A DNA stretch of 57,807 nt, taken from Chthoniobacter flavus Ellin428 (GTDB lineage Bacteria; Verrucomicrobiota; Verrucomicrobiia; Chthoniobacterales; Chthoniobacteraceae). Made by a program: the position numbers and the translations under genes. The DNA is taken from the NCBI RefSeq assembly GCF_000173075.1, contig NZ_ABVL01000034.1, positions 1 through 57,807 of the forward strand, written 5' to 3'. The stretch's first letter is position 1; every line of letters begins with the position of its first letter. This document shows, piece after piece, positions 1 to 7,559 of the stretch. The notes beneath the pieces were generated by a model that saw nothing but the letters and a program-made list of their open reading frames with translations, ran no database searches and was not told the DNA's origin.

Positions 1-300
1 AGAGACGCTTGCGTTTTGGAGTGCGGCGCTACTGCCTAACCATTACCCACATCTTTTTTGAAGGTCCCGCGGAGAGAAGAAGTGCCTGCGAATCACGCAA
101 ATCACGCGAATAAAATCCTCCCCATTCGCGTTATCTGCGTGATTCGCGGGCCCCATCCGCAGTCTTTTTGAGATGTGGGTAATGCTTAGGCTGCTGCGCC
201 GCTTTTCAATGCGATCGTTCTGAGAAGCACCCGCTGATAAAGGTCGGGAGCCGTCATCTCAAAGCGGCGCAGCAGCGCCGCGCTCCAAAACGCAAGCGTC
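1..300. repeat. Nested long inverted repeat (palindromic element)
   Basis: Three pairs of arms sit one inside another. The outer arms at 4-21 and 283-300 are perfect 18-bp inverted copies. The middle arms at 41-54 and 171-184 are perfect 14-bp copies. The inner arms at 88-99 and 136-147 are perfect 12-bp copies around a GAATCACGC motif. No protein is convincingly encoded here. The inner motif recurs in the element at 9293-9415, so this looks like a member of a dispersed palindromic family rather than a single-use terminator. The left part may continue outside the window. Confidence 0.6.
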
Positions 301-335
301 GAAGGGAGCCAATGCCCGGCTCAGGCAGCCCCGTC

Positions 336-932
336 CTATTCCCGCGGCGGCGTGTGTTGGAGAATTTGCCACCACTTGTGCGGCGGGGGCGTTGGAGCCG
401 GAGTCGCTGCCGGAGCCGCCGCAACCTTCGGCTTTTCCGGCTCTGGTCGCGCCGGCGGTGTCCCATGGACTTTTACCGGCGTCCCGACCTCGGCAATGCT
501 ATAAAACAGTTCTGCCTTGACCTCTGGCATCCGCACACATCCATGCGACGCCGGATATCCCGGCAAATACCCCGAGTGCAACCCCGTGGCTCCATCGAAC
601 CGCAGAAAATGTTTCATCGGCGCCTGCACGAACTTCGCTCCCTTGGGGACCGACATATCCGCATCCGCATCGCGGACCAGCGTTTTGCCGTTGGTGTCCA
701 CGATCCTCCCGTAAAGCGAGGAGAGATGGTTCTCATCCTTCTCCAACACCTGGAAATCGCCCGTTGGGGTGAGATGCCCCGGTCGGCCACTGCAGATCGG
801 CGATTCGTAAACGACCTTCCCGTCCTGCAGCAGAAAGGCCTTTTGGAGGCCGAGGTCGATATCAATAGCCAATGGGGCAACCGCTCGAGCGGCGACGCAG
901 GAGGCAAAAAAGAGGACGACGGGGAAGCGCAC
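336..932 (-). CDS. L,D-transpeptidase (YkuD domain), exported
   Basis: This 198-residue protein starts with a hydrophobic signal-peptide-like segment ending in an AxA-type site near residue 17. It then carries a YkuD catalytic domain with the hallmark SHGCVRM motif, in which Cys132 is the predicted nucleophile and His130 its neighbour; HSGY at about 119 supplies the conserved upstream histidine. The family makes 3-3 peptidoglycan cross-links or attaches proteins to peptidoglycan in the periplasm. The last 45 residues are Pro/Ala-rich and probably unstructured. It is transcribed away from upp, with 78 bp between the two start codons. Family assignment is firm; the exact substrate is not known. 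Confidence 0.88.
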   Translation of the reverse strand: MRFPVVLFFASCVAARAVAPLAIDIDLGLQKAFLLQDGKVVYESPICSGRPGHLTPTGDFQVLEKDENHLSSLYGRIVDTNGKTLVRDADADMSVPKGAKFVQAPMKHFLRFDGATGLHSGYLPGYPASHGCVRMPEVKAELFYSIAEVGTPVKVHGTPPARPEPEKPKVAAAPAATPAPTPPPHKWWQILQHTPPRE

Positions 933-974
933 GCGGCTGACTATAGCAAACCCCGCGCCTAATGTCGCCTGGCG

Positions 975-994
975 AGTGACAAAGTAACGTCACT
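975..994. promoter_or_regulatory. Small inverted repeat between ldt and upp
   Basis: AGTGAC and GTCACT form perfect 6-bp arms separated by 8 bp in the divergent gap, 17 bp before the upp start. The size and place suit an operator for a dimeric regulator, but a chance occurrence is quite possible. Confidence 0.2.
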
Positions 995-1010
995 TCGACA
1001 GCATGACGCC

Positions 1011-1670
1011 ATGTCCGCTCCTCTTCCTGACGGTGTCACGCTGATCGACCATCCTCTTGTGCAGGTCAAGCTTACCCAGTTGCGTGATGCCCGCACGGAC
1101 ACCGCCGGTTTCCGCACACGGCTGCAGGAATTGTCCGCGCTCGCGGTCGTCGAAGCGACTCGGACACTGACTACTCGGCCGGTTCGCATCGAGACGCCGC
1201 TCGCCCCCTGCGAAGGCCGCACCCTCGTCCGTCCGGTGATCGTCGCTCCCATTCTGCGTGCCGGCCTCGGTCTTGCGGAGGGCATGCTCGACCTGCTGCC
1301 GGATGCGAGCGTCGCGCACATCGGCCTGTCGCGGAATAAGACCACGCACCGTCCGGAGAGTTACTTCTTCAAAGCGCCCGCGCACCTGGCCGAAGCGGAT
1401 GTCATCGCTCTCGATCCCATGCTGGCCACCGGTTTCAGCGCCGCGGGCGCGATGGCGCAACTCAAGGCGGCCGGCGCTACATCCATCCGATTTGTCTGCC
1501 TGGTGAGCTGCCCGCAAGGCCTGGCGCACTTGCGCAGCGAGCATCCCGACGTGGAGATTTACACGGCAGCCATCGATCCCGGAATGAATGAGCAGTCCTA
1601 TGTCGTCCCCGGTTTTGGGAATGCCGGGGACCGCTATTTCGGGACGGCCGCGGCCCGCGTCTTCGCATAA
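1011..1670 (+). CDS. upp: Uracil phosphoribosyltransferase
   Basis: Upp salvages uracil by condensing it with PRPP to give UMP in the cytoplasm. The 219-residue protein has the usual family length. It shows the conserved ILRAGLG block near residues 83-89, the PRPP-binding loop DPMLATG near residue 139, and the C-terminal uracil-binding block around AAIDPG and PGFGNAGDRYFGT. The loop reads ATGFS where many homologues have ATGGS, a modest change. The gene stands alone and ends convergently with the amidase gene on the other strand, with a 37-bp overlap of the 3' ends. Confidence 0.93.
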   Translation: MSAPLPDGVTLIDHPLVQVKLTQLRDARTDTAGFRTRLQELSALAVVEATRTLTTRPVRIETPLAPCEGRTLVRPVIVAPILRAGLGLAEGMLDLLPDASVAHIGLSRNKTTHRPESYFFKAPAHLAEADVIALDPMLATGFSAAGAMAQLKAAGATSIRFVCLVSCPQGLAHLRSEHPDVEIYTAAIDPGMNEQSYVVPGFGNAGDRYFGTAAARVFA

Positions 1671-2911
1671 TAATCCCGCAGCCCTTCCACGACCGCATCC
1701 GCATACTCGCGGAAGATACTCGGCCGAGGCTCTCCCCCGAGCATCTGTTCGCCCTCGTAATCCCCGGCCTGCACGCGTTCCCAGATGATCTCGCTGTTCA
1801 TCACGTAGGGCTCCAGAAAGACCACCGGCGCATGGTAGAGCCGGTTGGCGAGAAGATTGCGCGCCCAGATGTAAGGATTCTCCGCCGCGCGAATGGCATT
1901 GCCCGTGGTATAGGCATAGGGCGGGAGTTTCGTGGCCGCCGACACGGCGCCGGCCATTTGATCGGACACTGCCAGGTCTTCGACAAAGGTCCCGCTGAGC
2001 AGCTTCTGCAGCATCTCAAACCGTTGGTCGTCGAAATGTAATTCACCGGCGGAGTAACAGCCATTGACGATGAGGTGCAGATGATTGCGCGGCACGAAAT
2101 CGGGATGCAACGGATCGCCCCAACCTTCGGCATTGAAGTGCAGACAGACCACGAGGTCGGGCTTGAGCTGCGTGTTCACCAGATCGGCGCGCTTGCGAAT
2201 TTCGCTAATCCGATAAAAGAGCAATTCGCTCTTCGACTGGACGGTTTCCCCGCGGCCCGGGTCGTTCATACCGTTGTACGTTTCCCGCGGCGAAGTGACG
2301 CCTTCTTTGGCCAGTTCCTCGCGGGCGGCGTCGCGCAAGGTCTCCGGACGTTCGTTTGTCACCGGTTCAGTCGAATCGCGCACCATCGAGACCTGCGCGC
2401 CGAGCGCTTGAAGCTTCGGCACGAGCATCTTCGCCACGCGCAGGGTCATGTCGCCCTCGGTGACCGGCCGCGATTCACCGATCTGGTAAAAGCGTTCTTC
2501 CATCTGCGCCCACTTGCCGCCGAGATGTCCCGGATCGAGCGCGATCTTGAGCCCGGCCAGCGGCTGCCCTTCCGGCGGCGCACCGAGTTCCGCAGCCGTG
2601 CGCCAAAAACGCGGTGCCGCTTTCACGGAGGCAATGTCCCTGGCGAAGAGCAGGCGAAATTCCGTGGGTGGCGTTAGCGTCTTCTTGATCACTGCGGCAT
2701 CGGCTTCGACATCGATCACTCCCTTGGCCGCACCATTGGGCGCGTAGACATGATCGAGCAACCGCAGGAATTCATCGTGGGTGATGGTTTCTTGGAAGGC
2801 CTCGAGTTGTGACCAATCCGGCTGGGGGGCAAGGGCACTGAGGCGTTGGGCAAACGCGGGGACGGCGGCGATCAGCAGCGCCAGCAGGAGAAGGGGGCGA
2901 GGGAGAATCAC
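1634..2911 (-). CDS. N-acetylmuramoyl-L-alanine amidase-like secreted protein (Amidase_3)
   Basis: Predicted peptidoglycan amidase of the zinc Amidase_3 family, which cuts the bond between muramic acid and the stem peptide. Visible marks are an ALDPGHLGG block (first Zn histidine), a glutamate-bearing helix followed by EGDMTLRVAKML, and VVCLHFNAEGW (second Zn histidine, matching the SIHxNA block). I place the start at a GTG at 2911, giving MILPRPLLLLALL..., a clean signal peptide of about 20 residues and a 425-residue protein; an ATG at 2929 is an alternative. The open frame runs further upstream, but that part lies inside an intergenic repeat and is unlikely to be coding. The middle insert between the Zn motifs is longer than in typical amidases. 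Confidence 0.75.
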   Translation of the reverse strand: MILPRPLLLLALLIAAVPAFAQRLSALAPQPDWSQLEAFQETITHDEFLRLLDHVYAPNGAAKGVIDVEADAAVIKKTLTPPTEFRLLFARDIASVKAAPRFWRTAAELGAPPEGQPLAGLKIALDPGHLGGKWAQMEERFYQIGESRPVTEGDMTLRVAKMLVPKLQALGAQVSMVRDSTEPVTNERPETLRDAAREELAKEGVTSPRETYNGMNDPGRGETVQSKSELLFYRISEIRKRADLVNTQLKPDLVVCLHFNAEGWGDPLHPDFVPRNHLHLIVNGCYSAGELHFDDQRFEMLQKLLSGTFVEDLAVSDQMAGAVSAATKLPPYAYTTGNAIRAAENPYIWARNLLANRLYHAPVVFLEPYVMNSEIIWERVQAGDYEGEQMLGGEPRPSIFREYADAVVEGLRDYYAKTRAAAVPK

Positions 2912-2914
2912 CGG

Positions 2915-3080
2915 AGGAACATCCAACATCCAACACCCAACGTCCAACATCCAATAGCGCGAGCGTTTGCGCGGCGGATCTCTTCGATTGGATGTTGGGT
3001 GTTGGGTGTTGGATGTTCTGTCTTTCATTCGATGTTGGATGTTGGATGTTCTGCCTTTCCGTACTGGATATTCTGCCTTC
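2915..3080. repeat. Palindromic low-complexity repeat (SNIQHPTSN type)
   Basis: Tandem CATCCAACATCCAACACC-like units on the left are answered by inverted GTTGGATGTTGG-like units on the right, with a GC-rich centre containing GCGAGCGTTTGCGCGGCG. In translation the strands read as SNIQHPTSN or MLDVGCW peptides, which are not real proteins. The element fills the gap between the amidase start and trpC and presumably holds both promoters or a strong RNA hairpin. A second copy lies at 43301-43400. Confidence 0.8.
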
Positions 3081-3092
3081 AAACTCATCCCT

Positions 3093-3872
3093 GTGAATCG
3101 CCTGCAAAAAATCCTCGATACCAAAGAGACCGAAATCGCGAAGCTGTTGCCGCGCCTCGACCACCTGCGTGCCGCCGCCTTGCAGCGCAATGATTTCCGC
3201 CCTTTTGCCGCCGCGCTGGACCGCGGCTCGGATGCGCTGGGGCTGATCGCCGAGGTGAAGAAGGCCAGCCCGAGCGCCGGGGTCATCGCGGAGAATTTCG
3301 ACCCGGTGGCGATCGCGCGACAGTATGAAGAGGCTGGGGCGCACGCCATTTCCGTGCTGACCGACGAGCAGTACTTTCAAGGCCATCTCACGTATCTCAC
3401 GAAAGTGCGTTCCGCGGTGGGCCTGCCCTGCCTGCGCAAGGATTTCATCCTCCACGATGTCCAGATTTTCGAAGCAACCGTGGCCGGCGCCGATGCCATT
3501 CTGCTCATTGTCGCCGCGCTGGAGCAGGCGCAGCTCGAGGCGCTCTACAAGACCGCTGACCTCTGCCAGCTCGACGTGCTGGTGGAAGTGCACACGCGCG
3601 AGGAGCTCGATCGGGCGATCGATCTTGGGGCGAAACTCATCGGCATCAACAACCGCAACCTGACGACCTTCGAGGTCGACCTCGCCACCACCGAACAGCT
3701 CAGTGAGGAAGTGCCAGACGGTGTCACGCTGGTGAGCGAGAGCGGTCTCAAGACCCAGGCGGATACCCGCCGCGTTCACGCCGCGGGTTGCCAGGCGATT
3801 CTCGTGGGAGAAAGCCTCATGCGCACCGGCGACATCGCTGGGCAGGTGAAGGAATTGCTGAACGTGGAGTAG
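3093..3872 (+). CDS. trpC: Indole-3-glycerol phosphate synthase
   Basis: TrpC closes the indole ring of CdRP to form indole-3-glycerol phosphate in tryptophan synthesis. The start is a GTG at 3093, which gives a 259-residue protein of normal family length beginning MNRLQKIL; the longer upstream frame is repeat sequence. The TIM-barrel markers are all present: IAEVKKASPSAG (catalytic Lys region), LRKDFI, LLIVAAL, LVEVHTREEL, IGINNRNL and VSESG. No other trp gene is nearby, so the pathway is split in this genome. It ends 3 bp from the end of convergent mazG. Confidence 0.95.
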   Translation: MNRLQKILDTKETEIAKLLPRLDHLRAAALQRNDFRPFAAALDRGSDALGLIAEVKKASPSAGVIAENFDPVAIARQYEEAGAHAISVLTDEQYFQGHLTYLTKVRSAVGLPCLRKDFILHDVQIFEATVAGADAILLIVAALEQAQLEALYKTADLCQLDVLVEVHTREELDRAIDLGAKLIGINNRNLTTFEVDLATTEQLSEEVPDGVTLVSESGLKTQADTRRVHAAGCQAILVGESLMRTGDIAGQVKELLNVE

Positions 3873-3875
3873 TTC

Positions 3876-4703
3876 CTATCCGCGCTTCACCTCGTCCCAG
3901 AGCGTATCCAGCTCCGCGAGGCTAAGCTTGTCCATCGCGATGCCCCGTTCGCGGGCGAGTGCTTCGACCTTCCGAAAGCGCATGGAAAATTTGTCCGTCG
4001 CGCTTTGCAGCGCGGTCTCACCGTCGACCTTGAGCTTGCGCGCGAGGTTCACCACGGAAAAAAGCAGATCGCCGATTTCTTCTTCGATCTTCGCGGTTGC
4101 GCCCTGCGCCACCTCTGCTTCGACTTCGGCGAGTTCTTCACGAATCTTGGCCACGACCGGCGCCGCTTCGCTCCAGTCGAAACCCACCCGGGCGGCTTTC
4201 TTCTGCACCTTTTCCGCGCGCATCAAAGCCGGCAGCCCGCCGGAAACGCCATCGAGCGCCGAGGTCGCCTTGTCGCCCTTTTCCACCCGTTTGATGTCGT
4301 CCCATTTCTTGAGCACTTCCGACGAATCCGCGCAGCGATCCTCACCGAACACATGGGGATGCCGCCGCAACAATTTTTCCACGATGCTCCGTGCCACGTC
4401 GTCGAAGGTGAACCGCCCCTCCTCCGTCGCGATTTGCGCGTGAAAGATGGGCTGTAGCAGCAGGTCGCCGAGTTCCTCGCAAAGATTCGCGTCGTCTTTC
4501 TGGTTGATCGCCTCAACCACCTCGTACGCTTCCTCGATCAACCCCGCGCGCAGACTCTCGTGCGTCTGCTCATGATCCCACGGACATCCATCCGGCGCGC
4601 GCAGCGCCGCCATGATAGCGCAGAGTTGCTGGATAGGAGGCTGGGAATTGTCGAGAGCGGCGGCGTGGGCGGGATTGGGCATGGGAGATTTAGCATCTAG
4701 CAT
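3876..4703 (-). CDS. mazG: Nucleoside triphosphate pyrophosphohydrolase MazG
   Basis: MazG hydrolyses NTPs and dNTPs to monophosphates and pyrophosphate, removing damaged nucleotides. Two tandem MazG folds are visible in the 275-residue protein: residues about 30-130 with CPWDHEQTHESL, EEAYEVVEAI and EELGDLLLQ, and about 160-265 with EELAEVEAEV and EEEIGDLLFS, both carrying the Mg-binding ExxE and ExxD pattern. The ATG at 4703 is used here; an ATG at 4682 would remove seven residues and is equally plausible. It is not related to the MazEF toxin system. Confidence 0.92.
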   Translation of the reverse strand: MLDAKSPMPNPAHAAALDNSQPPIQQLCAIMAALRAPDGCPWDHEQTHESLRAGLIEEAYEVVEAINQKDDANLCEELGDLLLQPIFHAQIATEEGRFTFDDVARSIVEKLLRRHPHVFGEDRCADSSEVLKKWDDIKRVEKGDKATSALDGVSGGLPALMRAEKVQKKAARVGFDWSEAAPVVAKIREELAEVEAEVAQGATAKIEEEIGDLLFSVVNLARKLKVDGETALQSATDKFSMRFRKVEALARERGIAMDKLSLAELDTLWDEVKRG

Positions 4704-4806
4704 TTGGCATTGAACATTTGGAAGAATGGCCTTCGGCGTTGGATGGGCGAGACGATGCGGCTGCGCGGCGGCAATCTTAAATGCTCGATCCTCAAATGCT
4801 CAGTTT
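4704..4806. repeat. AT-richer intergenic spacer with direct near-repeats
   Basis: The spacer and the mazG start next to it contain near-repeats such as GCATTTGG, ATTTGG and AAATGCTC in both orientations. It resembles the other low-complexity spacers of this window but is much more degenerate. No gene is seen. Confidence 0.25.
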
Positions 4807-5535
4807 TCAAATTCGCCACAGCGACCGGTGGGCGCCGAACTCGGAGATTTCTCCCGTCGTATTCCGTGCGATGTAGACCGTGATCCCGATGACGCTGATA
4901 AAGGTGCCGACGAAAACGATGGCCACCAGCCAGCTCGGAATCGAGGTGCCGATGGCGAGCGCCTGGTAGAACGACGCAAAGGAAGTGATCGGCTGGCTGG
5001 CATGCAGGAAGATCTTCGTGACCCAGGCCACGAGAATGATCATGAAAATGAAAACGTAGTTCCGTTTCAGGCGTCGTCCGACGGCTTCAAACGCGCTGAT
5101 CTTGAACGACGGCAACAGCAGATCCTCGCAGACCAGCTTCTGCCATTCGCCCTGCAGCAACGTGGTATTCTGTGCGACGATCGGCACGAGGAAATGCGCC
5201 TCGAGCATGCGCACCCGGGCGCGAAAGGCATCGTAGAAACGGTAACGCCGCGCCTCGATCCAGAGCATGATCCAGACGATGGCGAGATTGAAAAAGAAGA
5301 TGATGTGCGGCACACGCTCGAACGAAAATGCCACGGTAAAAATCGACGAGGTCGCGGTGATGGCCCAGTTTGTGGTCGGGTCGAGCCGCGCGCGCCAGGC
5401 CATGATCCGCGAGATTTCTCCGCGGTAGAAATGGGCCATGGCCGTGACATAGCTACTGTCGAAGTGAGGGGCGGTGGCCGATTTGGATTCCGGCGGAGGT
5501 GCGGGGGGCGGCGGCGCACTGGGCTCTTCGCTCAT
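4807..5535 (-). CDS. DUF2270 integral membrane protein
   Basis: The 242-residue protein has a Pro/Ala-rich N-terminus (about 1-22), then the DUF2270 signature around residues 30-60: a HFYRGEISRIMAWRARLD block followed by TTNWAI. Four hydrophobic segments can be seen at about 57-75, 78-93, 157-175 and 202-222. The function of the family is unknown. It reads in the same direction as the rhomboid-like gene upstream, 54 bp away, so the two may be co-transcribed. Confidence 0.82.
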   Translation of the reverse strand: MSEEPSAPPPPAPPPESKSATAPHFDSSYVTAMAHFYRGEISRIMAWRARLDPTTNWAITATSSIFTVAFSFERVPHIIFFFNLAIVWIMLWIEARRYRFYDAFRARVRMLEAHFLVPIVAQNTTLLQGEWQKLVCEDLLLPSFKISAFEAVGRRLKRNYVFIFMIILVAWVTKIFLHASQPITSFASFYQALAIGTSIPSWLVAIVFVGTFISVIGITVYIARNTTGEISEFGAHRSLWRI

Positions 5536-5589
5536 GGCTGAATATGGGAGCGCGCCACGGTTCGGCTGTCGAGGCGCAAACGCGGACGC

Positions 5590-6447
5590 TCAGTGCTGGT
5601 CCTTGCGGATCAGAGCCTCGCGGGCCTTTTGCAGCGATGCCTTTTCCTTCGGCGTGAGGCTGTCGATGCCGGACTTGGCGATCTTATCGAGCAGGGTATC
5701 GAGCTCGCTATCTGGTTCATTGACAGCGGCGGCTGCTCGATAGGCGGAGGTGCGAGGCGAGGGCAGGACCCGCAACTTGGGTTTGCGACGGAAAAACTGT
5801 TTCAAGCGCCTGATCGGCGACTCGTAGTCGTCGTATTCGACGGCCTTCGCCTGCCGGATGTAGAGAAATCCGACGATGCAGGAACTCCAGAGCTGAGCGA
5901 TCTCGAACCAGTGCTTTTCGCCGAGCATCATGAAAGTGCCACAGGCGATACAGGCGAAAGCCAGCCATTTGAAAGGAATCCAACTCCATGCATCCGCATT
6001 TGGATACAGGGTGGCGAAGGCGACGATGAGCCCGCCGATGAGCATGTAATAGCCATCGAGGAGCGAAGAATGACCGAATCCCCACCACCAGACCGCCGCG
6101 ACCGCCGGAGGCGTTAGCGCGAGAAGCACAAGCAGACGGGTCAGCACCACCCGGCCGAGATGAGTTTCAATGCCGACAGCCACCCAATAAAAGAAAAGGA
6201 TGGCGAAGGGGCTGAAAAAAGAGACCGGAGAGATCAGGACGTAGGTGATGGCTCGCCAAATCCACCATGGTGGGTCCAGCGGCATGGCAAAAACGAAGAG
6301 CCGCAGAAATTGCGGTGCGGTGGCGTTCATGATCGCCGTTCCGATCAGCCCAAGACCCATTGCGGCACTGAGAATCGTCGTGAGATAAATGGGAAAATTG
6401 TTCCATTGTCCCAATGGAAGGGTCGGGCTGGAATTATAGCGGGCCAT
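5590..6447 (-). CDS. Rhomboid-like membrane protein, apparently without catalytic residues
   Basis: From the ATG at 6447 this is a 285-residue protein with about six hydrophobic segments and a hydrophilic C-terminus. The arrangement and the C-terminal block near LDTLLDKIAKSGIDSLTPKEK match the cytoplasmic tail found on rhomboid-family proteins of Verrucomicrobia and Bacteroidetes. I do not find the catalytic GxSG serine or the paired histidine in the expected helices, so it may be an inactive rhomboid (pseudoprotease). An upstream in-frame ATG at 6525 adds 26 residues without hydrophobic character and is less likely. It probably forms an operon with the DUF2270 gene. Confidence 0.6.
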   Translation of the reverse strand: MARYNSSPTLPLGQWNNFPIYLTTILSAAMGLGLIGTAIMNATAPQFLRLFVFAMPLDPPWWIWRAITYVLISPVSFFSPFAILFFYWVAVGIETHLGRVVLTRLLVLLALTPPAVAAVWWWGFGHSSLLDGYYMLIGGLIVAFATLYPNADAWSWIPFKWLAFACIACGTFMMLGEKHWFEIAQLWSSCIVGFLYIRQAKAVEYDDYESPIRRLKQFFRRKPKLRVLPSPRTSAYRAAAAVNEPDSELDTLLDKIAKSGIDSLTPKEKASLQKAREALIRKDQH

Positions 6448-6602
6448 GCAAGATAAGAGATAACCGTTTGCGTGGCGGACCGCAAATCTCCCGTGGGGGC
6501 TCATCGAAAAGAGGAAAATATTCAAGTCCCGTGTCCTAATTCCACCCGGCCGTGCTGTTACCCGATTGAAACTGTAACCCTCAAATCACGATTCCTACCT
6601 CA

Positions 6603-6962
6603 ATGAAATCCACGACTCTCCTCCTTTGCGCTGCCGGCCTTCTCGCTCTCGCCGTCCCGGCTTCCGTCCACGCCGGCGGCAACCCGGACAAGAAAGCCGC
6701 CAAGAAGGCCGCAAAGGCGATCCTGGCGCAGTATGACAAGAACGGCAACGGCGCCATCGATGGCGATGAAGTCGACGCGGTAAAGAAGGCCTATGCCGCC
6801 GACCCGAACGGCCCGCTCAAGCAGTTCGACACCAACGCGGATGGCAAGCTCGACGACACCGAAATCGCTGCGATTCAGGCCGGCAAAGGTGGTAAGAAGA
6901 AGAATAAGAACGGCACACCTTCGACCCCGACCCCCACGACCAACACCAGCACCGCCAACTGA
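6603..6962 (+). CDS. Secreted EF-hand protein
   Basis: A 119-residue protein with a signal peptide ending around VHA-GG (residue 24). Two calcium-binding EF-hand loops are plain: DKNGNGAIDGDE near residue 45 and DTNADGKLDDTE near residue 76, each with acidic residues at loop positions 1, 3 and 12. The C-terminus is a Lys-rich then Thr/Pro-rich tail. It likely binds Ca2+ in the periplasm or outside. Start choice is supported by the signal peptide. Its spacing from the following sigma-factor gene is 48 bp, so co-transcription is possible. Confidence 0.85.
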   Translation: MKSTTLLLCAAGLLALAVPASVHAGGNPDKKAAKKAAKAILAQYDKNGNGAIDGDEVDAVKKAYAADPNGPLKQFDTNADGKLDDTEIAAIQAGKGGKKKNKNGTPSTPTPTTNTSTAN

Positions 6963-7010
6963 GCACGGCCTGTTTTCGCCGCGCCTGATGTGCGGTAGAC
7001 TCCCACTTTG

Positions 7011-7559
7011 ATGAATCCCGAATCCGACGCTGCCGCCGGCCTCGACCGCAACAAGCAATTGATGCGGCTCATGACCCAGCATCAGCGTCGGATTTTCGGT
7101 TATATCTATACGCTGGTTCCAGATCGGCACGACGCGGAGGACATCCTGCAGGAGACCAGCGTGGTGGTTTGCGAGAAGTTCGAGCAGTTCAAGGAAGGCA
7201 CCGACTTCGTGGCCTGGGCCTGCCAGATCGCCTATTGGGAAGTGCGACGGGCGCGGCAGAAATTCGCCCGCGCGAAGGTGGTGTTCGATCAGGATGTGGT
7301 CGATGCCGTGGCGCAGACCGCGGCGGAGATGATTCCCGAGGTGAGCGCGCGGCACGAGGCGCTGGCCCATTGTCTGCAGAAACTGCATGCGCGCGATCGG
7401 GAACTGGTCCTCACGCGCTACGAGCCAGGAAGTGGCGTTGAAGTGGCGGCGCAACGCTCGGGGCGTTCGCTGGAGGCGGCCTATAAGGCGCTCGGGCGCA
7501 TTCGCAAGCTGCTGCACGATTGTGTAAGCAATCAACTTTCCGTGGAGGGGGCCGCATGA
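7011..7559 (+). CDS. ECF-type RNA polymerase sigma factor (Rhodopirellula/Verrucomicrobium family)
   Basis: This 182-residue sigma factor has region 2 at about residues 15-85 (HQRRIFGYIYTLVPDRHDAEDILQET, then FVAWACQIAYWEVRR) and region 4 at about 115-175 (LHARDRELVLTRYEPG through SLEAAYKALGRIRKLL). It fits the TIGR02989 group found in planctomycetes and verrucomicrobia. Start is the ATG at 7011. The stop TGA overlaps the start ATG of the FecR protein (ATGA), which points to translational coupling and to control of this sigma factor by that membrane protein. Confidence 0.9.
   Translation: MNPESDAAAGLDRNKQLMRLMTQHQRRIFGYIYTLVPDRHDAEDILQETSVVVCEKFEQFKEGTDFVAWACQIAYWEVRRARQKFARAKVVFDQDVVDAVAQTAAEMIPEVSARHEALAHCLQKLHARDRELVLTRYEPGSGVEVAAQRSGRSLEAAYKALGRIRKLLHDCVSNQLSVEGAA

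Noticed and set aside
2915..3080. CRISPR array or tandem coding repeats
   Set aside because: Units are 8-10 bp, adjacent, and inverted around a centre; there are no unique spacers of constant length and no cas genes.
1634..3349. A 571-residue amidase starting at 3349
   Set aside because: The first 146 or so residues would come from the trpC shadow and the SNIQHPTSN repeat; the signal peptide sets the start at 2911 or 2929.
3876..4703. Toxin-antitoxin locus suggested by the name mazG
   Set aside because: MazG here is a stand-alone two-domain nucleotide pyrophosphatase; no MazE or MazF nearby.
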